DNA of 26,535 nucleotides from CAZVEV01 sp964625865 (GTDB taxonomy: Bacteria; Planctomycetota; Phycisphaerae; SM23-33), in the NCBI GenBank assembly GCA_964625865.1, contig CAZVEV010000054.1, positions 1 through 26,535 of the forward strand. The letters are read 5' to 3'. Made by a program: the position numbers and the translations under genes. This document shows, in pieces, positions 1 to 7,647 of this stretch. Every line of letters begins with the position of its first letter. The first letter of the stretch is position 1. Below the pieces are notes generated by a model. The model was given only the letters and a program-made list of their open reading frames with translations, was not told the origin of the DNA and did no database searches.

Positions 1-1
1 G

Positions 2-1003
2 GGCCTGCTGGACGCGGCCAACACCGGCGCCTACGGCAGCCCCGTGCCGACGCCGGTTCGCATCACGCCGATCGCCGGCAAGTGCATCCTGATCTCCGGG
101 CACGACCTGAAGGACCTCGAGGAGCTGCTCAAGCAGACCGAGGGCAAGGGCATCAACGTCTACACGCACGGCGAGATGCTGCCCGCGCACGGTTAACCCG
201 CCCTGAAGAAGTACCCGCATCTGGTCGGCAACTACGGCGGGGCCTGGCAGGATCAGCGGAAGGAGTTCGACGCGTTCCCCGGTCCGATCCTGATGACGAC
301 CAACTGCATCCAGAAGCCCAAGGACGATTATAGCGGGCGGATATTCACGTGCGGGCTGGTGGCCTGGCCGGGAGTCGCGCACATCGCCGACCGCAACTTC
401 GCGCCGGTGATCGAGGCCGCGCTCGCCGTACCCGGGTTCGACCAAGACGCCGAGGAGAAGACCATCCTGGTCGGCTTCGCCCGCGACGCGGTCCTCGGTG
501 TGGCCGACAAGGTCGTCGAGGCCGTCAAGGCGGGCCAACTCAAGCACTTCTTCCTGATCGGCGGCTGCGACGGGGCGAAGCCAGGGCGGAACTACTTCAC
601 GGAACTGGCCGAGGCGGTCCCCGACGACTGCGCGATCCTGACGCTGGCGTGCGGCAAGTACCGCTTCAACAAGCTCGAGTTCGGCGACATCGGCGGGATC
701 CCGCGCCTGCTGGACATCGGCCAGTGCAACGACGCGTATTCGACGATCCAGATCGCGGTCGCCCTGGCCGGGGCGTTCGACTGCGGCGTCAACGACCTGC
801 CCCTGAGCCTGGTCCTCAGTTGGTACGAGCAGAAGGCCGTCGCGATCCTGCTGTCCCTGCTGCACCTGGGCATCAAGAACATCCGCCTCGGCCCGTCGCT
901 GCCGGCCTTCGTGACCCCGGCGGTCCTGAACGTCCTGGTCGAGAACTTCAACATCGCCCCGATCAGCACACCGGCCGAGGATCTGGCCGCCATCCTGGCC
1001 TGA
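2..1003 (+). pseudogene. hcp: Hybrid-cluster protein (hydroxylamine reductase), 5'-truncated, with in-frame TAA
   Basis: This is the C-terminal part of a hybrid-cluster protein, a cytoplasmic Fe-S-O enzyme linked to hydroxylamine and nitric oxide reduction. The window edge removes roughly the first 200 or more of the usual ~550 residues. Family landmarks read in one frame: ITPIAGKCILISGHD, INVYTHGEMLPAHG, MTTNCIQKP, IFTCGLVAWPG, LACGKYRFN and DIGQCNDAYS. The Cys residues in the last four motifs match the hybrid-cluster ligands. The frame is interrupted at 194-196 by TAA exactly where the family has Tyr in the motif HGYP; the codons on both sides stay in the same frame. Tyr codons (TAC/TAT) are one substitution from TAA, so this is a nonsense point mutation or a base-call error, not a frameshift. 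All four visible cluster ligands lie downstream of the stop, so a terminated product would be inactive. Family identity is very secure; pseudogene status is less so. Confidence 0.85.
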
Positions 1004-1023
1004 TCGGCCGCGACCGGCATCCG

Positions 1024-1097
1024 GTAGGGCGTGCAACTGTGTTGCACGCGGAACGACTGTGCAATCCCTTCCGCGTGCAACGCGTTGCACGCCCTAC
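1024..1097. repeat. Dispersed double-hairpin palindromic repeat, copy 1
   Basis: A 74-bp element is bounded by GTAGGGCGTGCAAC and its exact reverse complement GTTGCACGCCCTAC. Inside each arm lies a second perfect palindrome (GCGTGCAAC-TGT-GTTGCACGC on the left, GCGTGCAAC-GC-GTTGCACGC on the right). It can therefore fold either as two short hairpins or as one long one, with a 19-nt centre between CGCGG and CCGCG. It begins 20 nt after the hcp stop. A second copy of almost identical design lies at 22993-23067. There is no downstream T-tract, so it is not a standard intrinsic terminator. It resembles REP-type intergenic elements. Confidence 0.9.
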
Positions 1098-1146
1098 GTC
1101 TGCGGAGAACGCCGCTGTCGTATCCTGGCGGGGCGATCTTGAGGAT

Positions 1147-1165
1147 AGGCGTTCCACAAACGCCT
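1147..1165. promoter_or_regulatory. 7-bp inverted repeat over the -35 region (candidate operator)
   Basis: AGGCGTT, a 5-nt spacer CCACA, then AACGCCT form a perfect 7-bp inverted repeat. It overlaps the candidate -35 hexamer at 1152-1157 in front of the terpenoid unit. This position suits a repressor operator. It could also form a small hairpin in a transcript reading through from hcp. The repeat is directly visible; the regulatory role is inferred. Confidence 0.45.
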
Positions 1166-1187
1166 CCGCCGTGTTATGGTGTAGAGG
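1152..1187 (+). promoter_or_regulatory. Candidate sigma70-type promoter, leaderless layout
   Basis: TTCCAC (1152-1157), a 17-bp spacer and TATGGT (1175-1180) are followed after 7 nt by the ATG at 1188. A transcript would begin at or next to the start codon. AGAGG at 1183-1187 touches the ATG and is too close to act as a normal ribosome binding site. The spacing matches two other promoters in the window (upstream of 5681 and of 26286). Confidence 0.45.
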
Positions 1188-2870
1188 ATGAGTTTGGCTT
1201 CAGATGTTATCTCGCTGGCCGTTGACGGCGTGCGGCGCGTGCAGGAGGGCGTTCCGCCTACACGTGAGGCGCGCGACCACGTTCTGCGCCGCGCCCGCGA
1301 GTTCGCCCGCCGCAAGGCCCTGGTCCCGCCGCTGAGCATGGACGAGTTGATGGTCCACACGGACGACCTGCTGGCTGAGGCGGGCATCGATCCGGCATTC
1401 CGCCGATACGTCGGCGTGCTGCTGAACAACGAACTGTGGCGCGATACGCTGGCGGGCATCCCGTTCGAACGGCGACTGCTCCTGCTGCCACAGTGCCTCC
1501 GCAGCATGGAGCACTGCTCGGCCGGCATCGACGAACTCGGCCTTGTTTGCGAGCACTGCGGACAGTGCGTCATCCACGATATCCAGTCGGCCGCCGAGGC
1601 GCTGGGCTACGTCGTGCTGGTGGCCGAGGGCTCCCCCGTGGTCATGTCGCTGGTCGAGAGCGGACAGGTCGAGGGTGTCATCGGCGTCAGTTGCCTGGAC
1701 ATGCTCGAGCGGGTCTATCCGTACATGGAAGCCGGGGCGATTCCGGGGATGGCCATCCCCCTGTTGCGCGACGGCTGCGACAGCACGGCGGTGGACATGC
1801 CCTGGGTATGGGATGCGATTCACCTCTCGGGCGAACCGGATCCGCGGCGGCTGAACCTGGAGGCCATGCGCGACGTGGTGGGCTCGTGGTTCACGCCGGA
1901 GGTGGTAGCCGAGGTGTTCGGCCAGGCCCAGGGACGGACCGAGGACGTGGCGCGCGAGTGGCTGTTGGCTGACGGGAAGCGCTGGCGCCCGATGCTGGCG
2001 GCCTGCGTGTACCGGGCCCTGGGCGGCGGCGAGGGCGAGGGAGTGGTCGGCCCCGACGTGCGACAGGTGGCCCTGGCGGTCGAGTGCTTCCACAAGGCCT
2101 CGCTCGTTCATGACGACATCGAAGACGCCGACGCCGAGCGGTACGGCAAGCCGACGGTCCACGAGGCGTGGGGGACGCCGTTTGCCATTAACGTCGGCGA
2201 TCTGCTGGTCGGCGAGGGCTACCGCCTGATTGCCGAAGCTCCCGTCGACGATGCGGCGCGGGCGGCCATGCTGTCGGTGGCGGCCGAGGGGCACCGCAAC
2301 CTGTGCCTCGGACAGGGCGCCGAACTGCACTGGGCCCGCGTGAACAGGCCCCTGAGTCCCACGGAAGTTCTCGACATCTTCGCGAAGAAGACCGCGCCGG
2401 CCTTCGAGGTGGCCCTGCGCCTGGGCGCGATCTGCGCCGGAGCGAGCGACGACGTAGCCGAGGTGCTGCGGGTCTACAGCGAGGCCCTTGGCGTGGCCTA
2501 CCAGATCTGTGACGACCTGGACGACCTTGCGGGCGGATCCGGCGACATTCAGGGGCGGCGCCCCTCGATCGTGCTGGCGATGGCCTGCGCGATGGCCCGG
2601 GGCGACGATCGCCGGACGATCGCTCGCGCGTGGCACGGCGGCGAGGGCGAGGCCGTCGACGTCGAGGGCGTCAGGCGGGTCATCCACTCGCTGGACGTCG
2701 AGCCGCGCGTGCGAGGCATGCTCGATGCCTATAAGGACCGCGCCATTCGCTGTCTCTGCTCGCTCGACAGCGCGCCGCTGAAACGCCTCCTGAGACGACT
2801 GGTGGCCAAAATCTTCGGCGACGCCGAGGCCATGAGTTGCTGCAATGATGATTCTGACGTCGATGCGTGA
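1188..2870 (+). CDS. DUF116 domain fused to polyprenyl diphosphate synthase
   Basis: This 560-residue protein has two parts. Residues about 1-215 match DUF116, with a Cys cluster at C103, C110, C121, C124 and C127 (CLRSMEHC, then CEHCGQC) that could bind a metal or Fe-S centre. Residues about 225-540 are an all-alpha trans-isoprenyl diphosphate synthase. Its first Asp-rich motif is LVHDDIED (D309, D310, D313) and its second is DDLDD at 442-446. GKRWRP near the start of the synthase domain matches the diphosphate-binding region. The synthase would join isopentenyl diphosphate to an allylic substrate in the cytoplasm; chain length cannot be read here. Many DUF116 proteins are separate genes, so the fusion is notable. 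It overlaps the next gene by 26 bp, and two toroidal cyclase-like proteins follow, so its product probably feeds the downstream cyclase. The ATG is chosen because it starts the DUF116 homology and sits below a plausible promoter. Confidence 0.85.
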   Translation: MSLASDVISLAVDGVRRVQEGVPPTREARDHVLRRAREFARRKALVPPLSMDELMVHTDDLLAEAGIDPAFRRYVGVLLNNELWRDTLAGIPFERRLLLLPQCLRSMEHCSAGIDELGLVCEHCGQCVIHDIQSAAEALGYVVLVAEGSPVVMSLVESGQVEGVIGVSCLDMLERVYPYMEAGAIPGMAIPLLRDGCDSTAVDMPWVWDAIHLSGEPDPRRLNLEAMRDVVGSWFTPEVVAEVFGQAQGRTEDVAREWLLADGKRWRPMLAACVYRALGGGEGEGVVGPDVRQVALAVECFHKASLVHDDIEDADAERYGKPTVHEAWGTPFAINVGDLLVGEGYRLIAEAPVDDAARAAMLSVAAEGHRNLCLGQGAELHWARVNRPLSPTEVLDIFAKKTAPAFEVALRLGAICAGASDDVAEVLRVYSEALGVAYQICDDLDDLAGGSGDIQGRRPSIVLAMACAMARGDDRRTIARAWHGGEGEAVDVEGVRRVIHSLDVEPRVRGMLDAYKDRAIRCLCSLDSAPLKRLLRRLVAKIFGDAEAMSCCNDDSDVDA

Positions 2871-3720
2871 AGCCGCCGCCCGCGCGGCAGGCCCGCTGGC
2901 CGAGGCGGGGACGGCTCGTGCGGTTATCGACTTTGTCCTCCAACACCTCCAGCCTGACCGCGGATTCGCTGGGCGATCGCCGGAAAGCGACCTGTACTAC
3001 ACCGTCTTCGCCCTGATGGCCCTGGAGGCCCTCGGACGCGACCTGCCCACCCCCACAGGCGACTACCTCGAAACGTTCGGCGACGGCGAGGGACTGGACC
3101 TGGTGCACCTGGCGTCCCTGGCACGATGCCGGGCCCTGATGGGCTGCACGGATGGTGACTGCTCCGGCCGGATCCTCGAACGGTTGACGGACTTGCGATG
3201 TCCTGAGGGCGGTTACACCCACATCCCCGGTGCTTCGGCGGCGTCGGCCTACGGGTGCTTCCTTGCCCTGGGAGCGATGCAGGACCTCGGGGCCGACGCG
3301 GCGGAGACCGAAGACCTCGGCGCCCAGACGCAGCGCCTGCAATCGGCCGACGGGGCCTACGGCAATGCGCCGGACCTCCCGGTCGGCTCAACGTCCGCAA
3401 CGTCCGCCGCCGTGGTCACGCTGCGACAGCTTGACCTCCCGGTCGAGCCCGCCGTCGGGCAGTGGCTGCTGTCCCAGTGCAGGGGAGGCGGTTTTCTTGC
3501 CACGCCCCTCGCGCCCGGGCCCGATTTGCTTTCGACGGCGGTCGCCCTGCACGCGCTGTCCGCCCTCGATACGTCGATGGACCCCCTCCGTGAGGCGGGC
3601 CTCGACTTCGTCGAGTCGCTGTGGACCGGAAGCGCCTTCCGCGGTCACTGGGCGGACGAGGCGTCCGATTGCGAGTACACCTTCTACGGTCTGCTCGCAT
3701 TGGGTCACTTGACCGGGTAA
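2845..3720 (+). CDS. Prenyltransferase/squalene-oxidase-repeat protein (single alpha/alpha toroid)
   Basis: This 291-residue protein is built of alpha/alpha-barrel repeats of the prenyltransferase beta-subunit / squalene cyclase fold. Visible repeat signatures are CPEGGYTH, SADGAYGN, CRGGGFLA and the C-terminal DCEYTFYGLLALGHL. The Asp-Cys...His pattern in the last segment resembles the zinc ligands of protein prenyltransferase beta subunits (Asp, Cys, His), but this is only suggestive. There is no DxDD acid motif and the length is about half that of a squalene-hopene cyclase, so it is unlikely to be a complete class II cyclase. It lies between a polyprenyl synthase (26-bp overlap) and a DxDD cyclase (6-bp gap), so it may be a partner subunit or a prenyl-acting enzyme of the same pathway. 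ATGs at 2848 and 2863 are alternative starts. Confidence 0.7.
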   Translation: MMILTSMREAAARAAGPLAEAGTARAVIDFVLQHLQPDRGFAGRSPESDLYYTVFALMALEALGRDLPTPTGDYLETFGDGEGLDLVHLASLARCRALMGCTDGDCSGRILERLTDLRCPEGGYTHIPGASAASAYGCFLALGAMQDLGADAAETEDLGAQTQRLQSADGAYGNAPDLPVGSTSATSAAVVTLRQLDLPVEPAVGQWLLSQCRGGGFLATPLAPGPDLLSTAVALHALSALDTSMDPLREAGLDFVESLWTGSAFRGHWADEASDCEYTFYGLLALGHLTG

Positions 3721-3726
3721 GAGAAC

Positions 3727-5616
3727 ATGCGCGTTCGCAAGACGCCAGGAAGCTCCTTGGGAGCGAACAACGCACCGATGACTTCACCGATCGACATCCC
3801 GACCCTCGACAGCGCCTTGGAGCGGTCCGTTGAGCACCTCCTCGCTGCTCGTGCGGACGGTGCATGCTGGACCGGCGAACTGTCGAGCAGCGCCCTGTCG
3901 ACGGCAACGGCGGTGGCGGCCCTGGCGAGGGTCGACCGCGACGTGCATGCCGAGCCCATCGCCGCCGGCCTGGATTGGCTTACGCGACACGCCAACGCCG
4001 ACGGCGGATGGGGCGACACGACGATCAGCACCAGCAACCTGTCGACGACGCTGCTGGTCTGGTCGGCCTTCGGGGCCGTCGCCGGCGACGAGCCTGCTGA
4101 TGCCGCCGGCAGCGCCGAAGCGTGGATCCGCGGATGCGTCGGCTCGACCGAGCCGTCGGCCATCGCGCGCGCCCTGGCCGGGCGATACGGCAGCGACAGG
4201 ACCTTCTCCGTGCCGATCCTGACGATGTGCGCCCTGGCCGGTCGCCTGGGGCCGCCCGAGCAGGCATGGCGACTGGTCCCCGCGTTGCCGTTCGAACTGG
4301 GCGCCCTGAGCCATCGCTGCCTGCGCCGCCTGCACCTGCCGGTGGTCAGCTACGCCCTGCCCGCCCTGATCGCCATCGGCCAGGTCCGCTACCACCATCG
4401 TCGCCCGGCCAACCCGCTGACGCGCCTCGTGCGCCGGCTGACGCGCGAGCGGACGCTGAGGCGCCTGGAGCATATCCAGCCCGCCGGCGGGGGGTTTATC
4501 GAGGCGGCCCCGTTGACGAGTTTCGTCGTGATGAGCCTGGCGGCGATGGGGCGGGGCGATGGCGCGGTGGCGCGCAAAGGCGTCGAGTTTCTGCTGCGCA
4601 CCGTGCGGGGCGACGGCAGTTGGCCGATCGACACGAATCTGGCCACCTGGGTCACCACGCTGTCGGTCAAGGCGCTCGCCGCGGCAGGGCGACTGGACGA
4701 TGGTCTCGCCGACTCCGATCGCCGGACCCTCGTCGACTGGCTGACCGGCCAGCAATACCGCGATCGCCATCCCTACACGGACGCCGCCCCGGGCGGCTGG
4801 GCGTGGACGGACCTGTCCGGCGGCGTGCCCGACGCCGACGACACCGCCGGGGCCATGCTGGCCCTGCGGGCCTTGGCGCCGGCGAATGAGCAGGCCCGTG
4901 ACGGCGCCGTCGCGGCGGCGACGTGGCTGATGGATTTGCAGAATCGCGATGGGGGCATGCCCACGTTCTGTCGCGGGTGGGGCAGGCTGGAGTTCGACCG
5001 CAGCGGGGCCGACCTGACCGCCCATGCGGCCGCGGCGCTGTGGGCGTGGCGCGACGATCTTCCCGCCGATGTCCGCACGCGCACCGGCGCGGCGATCGAC
5101 AGGATGATCGGCTACCTGACCGGAGCCCGGCGGGCGGACGGCAGTTGGGTGCCTCTGTGGTTCGGCAACGAGCACGCCGACGACGAGGACAATCCGACGT
5201 ACGGGACGTCGCGCGTGCTTTCGGCGCTGGCTGACCTGGGCGATGCGAACGCGGGCGTCGAGTCGCTGGTCGCCGCCGGCGCCGCGTGGCTGGCGGGCGT
5301 TCAGAATGACGACGGCGGCTGGGGCGGGCAGGCGGGCGCGCCGTCGACGATTGAGGAAACCGCACAGGCGGTCGGGGCGTTGGCGAAGGTGATAGCGACA
5401 ACGGATGAACAGCGTGCGAAACCGACAAGCGGTTTGGGGGATTGCGTGGTGCGCGGAGCGGCGTGGTTGATTGAGCGGACCGAGGGCGGCAGGCGGTTCG
5501 ACGCGGCGCCGATCGGTCTGTACTTCGCGAGGCTGTGGTACTTCGAACGGATGTACCCGGTGATCTTCACTGTGTCGGCCTTGGCGCGGGCGCGGCGCGT
5601 TCTGTGTCGTGTCTGA
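3727..5616 (+). CDS. Class II terpene cyclase, squalene-hopene-cyclase family
   Basis: This 629-residue protein has the two-domain alpha/alpha toroid of squalene-hopene cyclases. The catalytic acid motif DxDD is present as DADD at 369-372 (VPDADDTAGAMLALRAL). QW-type repeats include ADGGWGDT, RGDGSWPID, RADGSWVPLW and NDDGGWGGQ. The C-terminal IGLYFARLWYFERMYPVIF matches the conserved end of the family. Such enzymes protonate a terminal alkene of a polyprenyl chain and cyclise it at the membrane. The substrate could be squalene or a linear polyprenyl product of the synthase at 1188-2870. No squalene synthase (HpnCDE) gene is visible here, so hopene production cannot be assumed. GAGA just before ATG 3727 could serve as a weak ribosome binding site; ATG 3778 (MTSPIDIP) is a reasonable alternative start. 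Probably the last gene of the unit, because a strong promoter follows. Confidence 0.82.
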   Translation: MRVRKTPGSSLGANNAPMTSPIDIPTLDSALERSVEHLLAARADGACWTGELSSSALSTATAVAALARVDRDVHAEPIAAGLDWLTRHANADGGWGDTTISTSNLSTTLLVWSAFGAVAGDEPADAAGSAEAWIRGCVGSTEPSAIARALAGRYGSDRTFSVPILTMCALAGRLGPPEQAWRLVPALPFELGALSHRCLRRLHLPVVSYALPALIAIGQVRYHHRRPANPLTRLVRRLTRERTLRRLEHIQPAGGGFIEAAPLTSFVVMSLAAMGRGDGAVARKGVEFLLRTVRGDGSWPIDTNLATWVTTLSVKALAAAGRLDDGLADSDRRTLVDWLTGQQYRDRHPYTDAAPGGWAWTDLSGGVPDADDTAGAMLALRALAPANEQARDGAVAAATWLMDLQNRDGGMPTFCRGWGRLEFDRSGADLTAHAAAALWAWRDDLPADVRTRTGAAIDRMIGYLTGARRADGSWVPLWFGNEHADDEDNPTYGTSRVLSALADLGDANAGVESLVAAGAAWLAGVQNDDGGWGGQAGAPSTIEETAQAVGALAKVIATTDEQRAKPTSGLGDCVVRGAAWLIERTEGGRRFDAAPIGLYFARLWYFERMYPVIFTVSALARARRVLCRV

Positions 5617-5644
5617 CTCATCGCGCCGGGTGCCATGGCGGGCT

Positions 5645-5680
5645 TTGACCGGGTCGGTGGGGGAGGCATATAATGGGGTG
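5645..5680 (+). promoter_or_regulatory. Near-consensus sigma70 promoter, leaderless layout
   Basis: TTGACC (5645-5650), an 18-bp spacer and a perfect TATAAT (5669-5674) are followed by 6 nt and then ATG at 5681. Transcription would start at about the A of this ATG, giving a leaderless mRNA, or a 6-nt leader if the ATG at 5687 is used. This is the best promoter match seen in the window and marks a new transcription unit after the terpene genes. Confidence 0.7.
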
Positions 5681-6919
5681 ATGGCAATGACTGACGATGA
5701 CAAGAGATGCGCCACGTCGCGGGGCGTCCGGCGCGCCGGGTGGTGGTTGGCGTTTTGCCTCGTGCTGGCTGCGGGGGCGATCTGGCTGGCCATCGCGTGG
5801 ATGCCGGCCTCACCCGACGCAGCCAACGGCGCTCCCGCGACTGCGGGGACCGTGGCGCCTGCGGGGAGTTGGCCGATGTATCGCGGCGGACAGGCCCTTG
5901 CGGGCGTGGCGGGAGGCAAGCTGCCGGACCGGCTGGCCCGGCGGTGGCGATTCAAGACCGGCGCGGAGGTCAAGTCCTCCCCCGCGATCGTTGGCGGCGT
6001 GGTGTATGTGGGCTCGAATGACGAGCACGTCTACGCGATTGACCTGAAAACGGGCAAGAAGATCTGGTCGTTCAAGGCCGGCGATGTGGTGGAAGCTTCT
6101 CCGCTCGTGCTGGGCAAAACGCTCTACATCGGCTCGGGCGATTCGTTCCTCTACGCCCTGGACGCCGCGACGGGTAAGCTCAAGTGGAAGTACGAGACCG
6201 GCGACCGTATTCTCGGCGGGGCGAACTGGGTCCGCGCGGCCGGGGTCAAAGGCGACCTGTGGATTGTCGCGGGCAGCTACGACAATAAGGTCCACTGCGT
6301 CGACGCCGAGACGGGCAAGCCCGTGTGGACCTACGAGACCGACAGCTTCGTCAACGGCTCGCCCGCGGTGGCGGCCGGCCGCGTGGTCTTCGGCGGGTGC
6401 GACGCACACGTCCATTCGGTCTCGACGGCCGGGGGCAAGAAGCTCACGTCCATCGAGGTCGACGAGTATATCGCGGGATCCTCTGCGCTGATGGGGACGC
6501 TGGCCTTCGTGGGCCATTACGGCGGCGAGGCCTTGTGCGCCGACACCGAGACGGGCAAGGTCGTCTGGAAGTTCACCATCGAAGATTCGTTCTTCTCCTC
6601 GCCGGCGGTAGGGCCCAAGCGAGTGATCATCGGCGGGCGCGACAAGCGGCTGTACTGCCTGTCCCGCAAGACGGGCAAGAAGCTGTGGGCGTTTCCCACG
6701 CGAGGCAGCGTGGACTCCTCGCCGGTGATCTGCGGGGGCAAGGTCGTCTTTGGCAGCGACGACGGGCGGCTGTACGTGGTCTCGCTGGAGACCGGCAAGA
6801 AGCTCTGGTCGTACACGATTGGCGAGGTGATCACCTCCTCGCCCGCGGTGGCCGGCGGGACCATCGTCGTCGGCTGCGACGACGGCTACGTCTACGCCTT
6901 CGCCGCGAAAGACAGGTAG
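5681..6919 (+). CDS. Membrane-anchored PQQ-like (BamB-type) beta-propeller
   Basis: This 412-residue protein has a short charged N-terminus with Arg residues, one hydrophobic helix at about residues 18-40 and then a beta-propeller. Propeller repeats recur about every 40 residues with the pattern TGKxxW: TGKKIW, TGKLKW, TGKPVW, TGKVVW, TGKKLWAF and TGKKLWSY, alternating with SSPAIVGGVVYVGS-type strands. This is the PQQ-like/BamB repeat family; these propellers usually act as binding scaffolds, and no PQQ dehydrogenase partner domain is seen. The protein is probably periplasmic and anchored by the N-terminal helix. The ATG at 5681 is chosen because of the promoter directly upstream; the frame is open to 5609 but that part overlaps the cyclase gene. 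A gap of 35 bp separates it from the ABC ATPase, which may be co-transcribed. Confidence 0.85.
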   Translation: MAMTDDDKRCATSRGVRRAGWWLAFCLVLAAGAIWLAIAWMPASPDAANGAPATAGTVAPAGSWPMYRGGQALAGVAGGKLPDRLARRWRFKTGAEVKSSPAIVGGVVYVGSNDEHVYAIDLKTGKKIWSFKAGDVVEASPLVLGKTLYIGSGDSFLYALDAATGKLKWKYETGDRILGGANWVRAAGVKGDLWIVAGSYDNKVHCVDAETGKPVWTYETDSFVNGSPAVAAGRVVFGGCDAHVHSVSTAGGKKLTSIEVDEYIAGSSALMGTLAFVGHYGGEALCADTETGKVVWKFTIEDSFFSSPAVGPKRVIIGGRDKRLYCLSRKTGKKLWAFPTRGSVDSSPVICGGKVVFGSDDGRLYVVSLETGKKLWSYTIGEVITSSPAVAGGTIVVGCDDGYVYAFAAKDR

Positions 6920-6939
6920 TTGGTTGACCAGTTAACCAA
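6920..6939. repeat. Short inverted repeat after a PQQ-propeller gene
   Basis: A 20-nt near-perfect palindrome with arms TTGGTTGAC and GTTAACCAA (one G-T pair) starts right after the stop at 6917-6919. No T-tract follows, so it is unlikely to be an intrinsic terminator. It may be a weak operator or processing site before the ABC transporter pair. The GTTAACCAG-like core also appears next to the tandem repeat at 23083. Confidence 0.35.
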
Positions 6940-6954
6940 GAACGGAGTGACATC

Positions 6955-7647
6955 GTGCTGCTGGAACTGACGGACGTGACAAAGCGATTCGACTCGCCCG
7001 ACGGCGGGGGCGGGCGGACCGTGCTGGACGGTGCGTCCCTGCGCGTGGCCACCGGGCGGTCGCTGGCGATCTGCGGGCCTTCCGGGTCGGGCAAGAGCAC
7101 ACTGCTGAACATCATCGCCGCGCTGGACCGCCCCACGTCCGGGCGCGTGGAACTGGACGGTCATGACCTGGCCTCGCTGGACGACAAGGCGCTGGCCGCC
7201 GTGCGGGCGAGGTCGATCGGCATGGTCTTCCAACTGCACCACCTTCTGCCGCAGTGCACGGTCCTGGAGAACGTGCTGATACCTACGATGGTCTGTCCGC
7301 CTGACGCCGACGAGGCGCCCGAGACGCGGGCGCGGCGCCTGCTCGAGCGGGTCGGCCTGGGCGATCACCTTGCCCACCGGCCGGGCCAACTGTCCGGCGG
7401 CGAGCGCCAGAGGGCGGCCGTCGTGCGGGCACTGATCAACCGCCCGCGCCTCCTGCTGGCCGACGAGCCGACCGGCGCCCTGGACCGGCGGGCCGCCGAC
7501 ACCCTGGCCGACCTGCTGGTCGAACTGAACACCGAAGAAGACGTCGCCCTGATCGTGGCCACCCACGCGCCGGACCTGGCCGCACGCATGCAGTGCGTCT
7601 ACGAACTGCGCGACGGCGTGCTCGCAGAGGCGGCTGCATCGCCATGA
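6955..7647 (+). CDS. ABC transporter ATP-binding protein, LolD/MacB type
   Basis: This 230-residue ATPase has all the core motifs: Walker A GPSGSGKST at 41-49, Q-loop MVFQLHHLLPQ, signature LSGGERQR, Walker B LLLADEPTGALD and the H-loop in VATH. Length and motif context match the LolD/MacB/FtsE group that works with FtsX-fold permeases in mechanotransmission or lipoprotein/peptide export rather than import. It starts at GTG 6955 with GGAG at 6944-6947 as ribosome binding site (7-nt spacing). Its stop overlaps the permease start by ATGA, indicating translational coupling and a functional pair. The substrate is not evident. Confidence 0.92.
   Translation: MLLELTDVTKRFDSPDGGGGRTVLDGASLRVATGRSLAICGPSGSGKSTLLNIIAALDRPTSGRVELDGHDLASLDDKALAAVRARSIGMVFQLHHLLPQCTVLENVLIPTMVCPPDADEAPETRARRLLERVGLGDHLAHRPGQLSGGERQRAAVVRALINRPRLLLADEPTGALDRRAADTLADLLVELNTEEDVALIVATHAPDLAARMQCVYELRDGVLAEAAASP

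Noticed and set aside
963..1225. Small open frames over the double-hairpin repeat
   Set aside because: Similar peptide fragments (CNxVARPT) arise from both copies of the palindrome on both strands; this reflects repeat DNA, not protein coding.
3784..5973. 729-codon open frame on the minus strand opposite the terpene cyclase
   Set aside because: The plus strand carries a complete cyclase with DADD and QW motifs. The antisense product is low-complexity in Arg, Ala, Gly and Gln, typical of GC-rich shadow frames.
6920..6939. Intrinsic terminator after the first propeller gene
   Set aside because: The hairpin has almost no loop and no following T-tract; the next sequence leads straight into a ribosome binding site.
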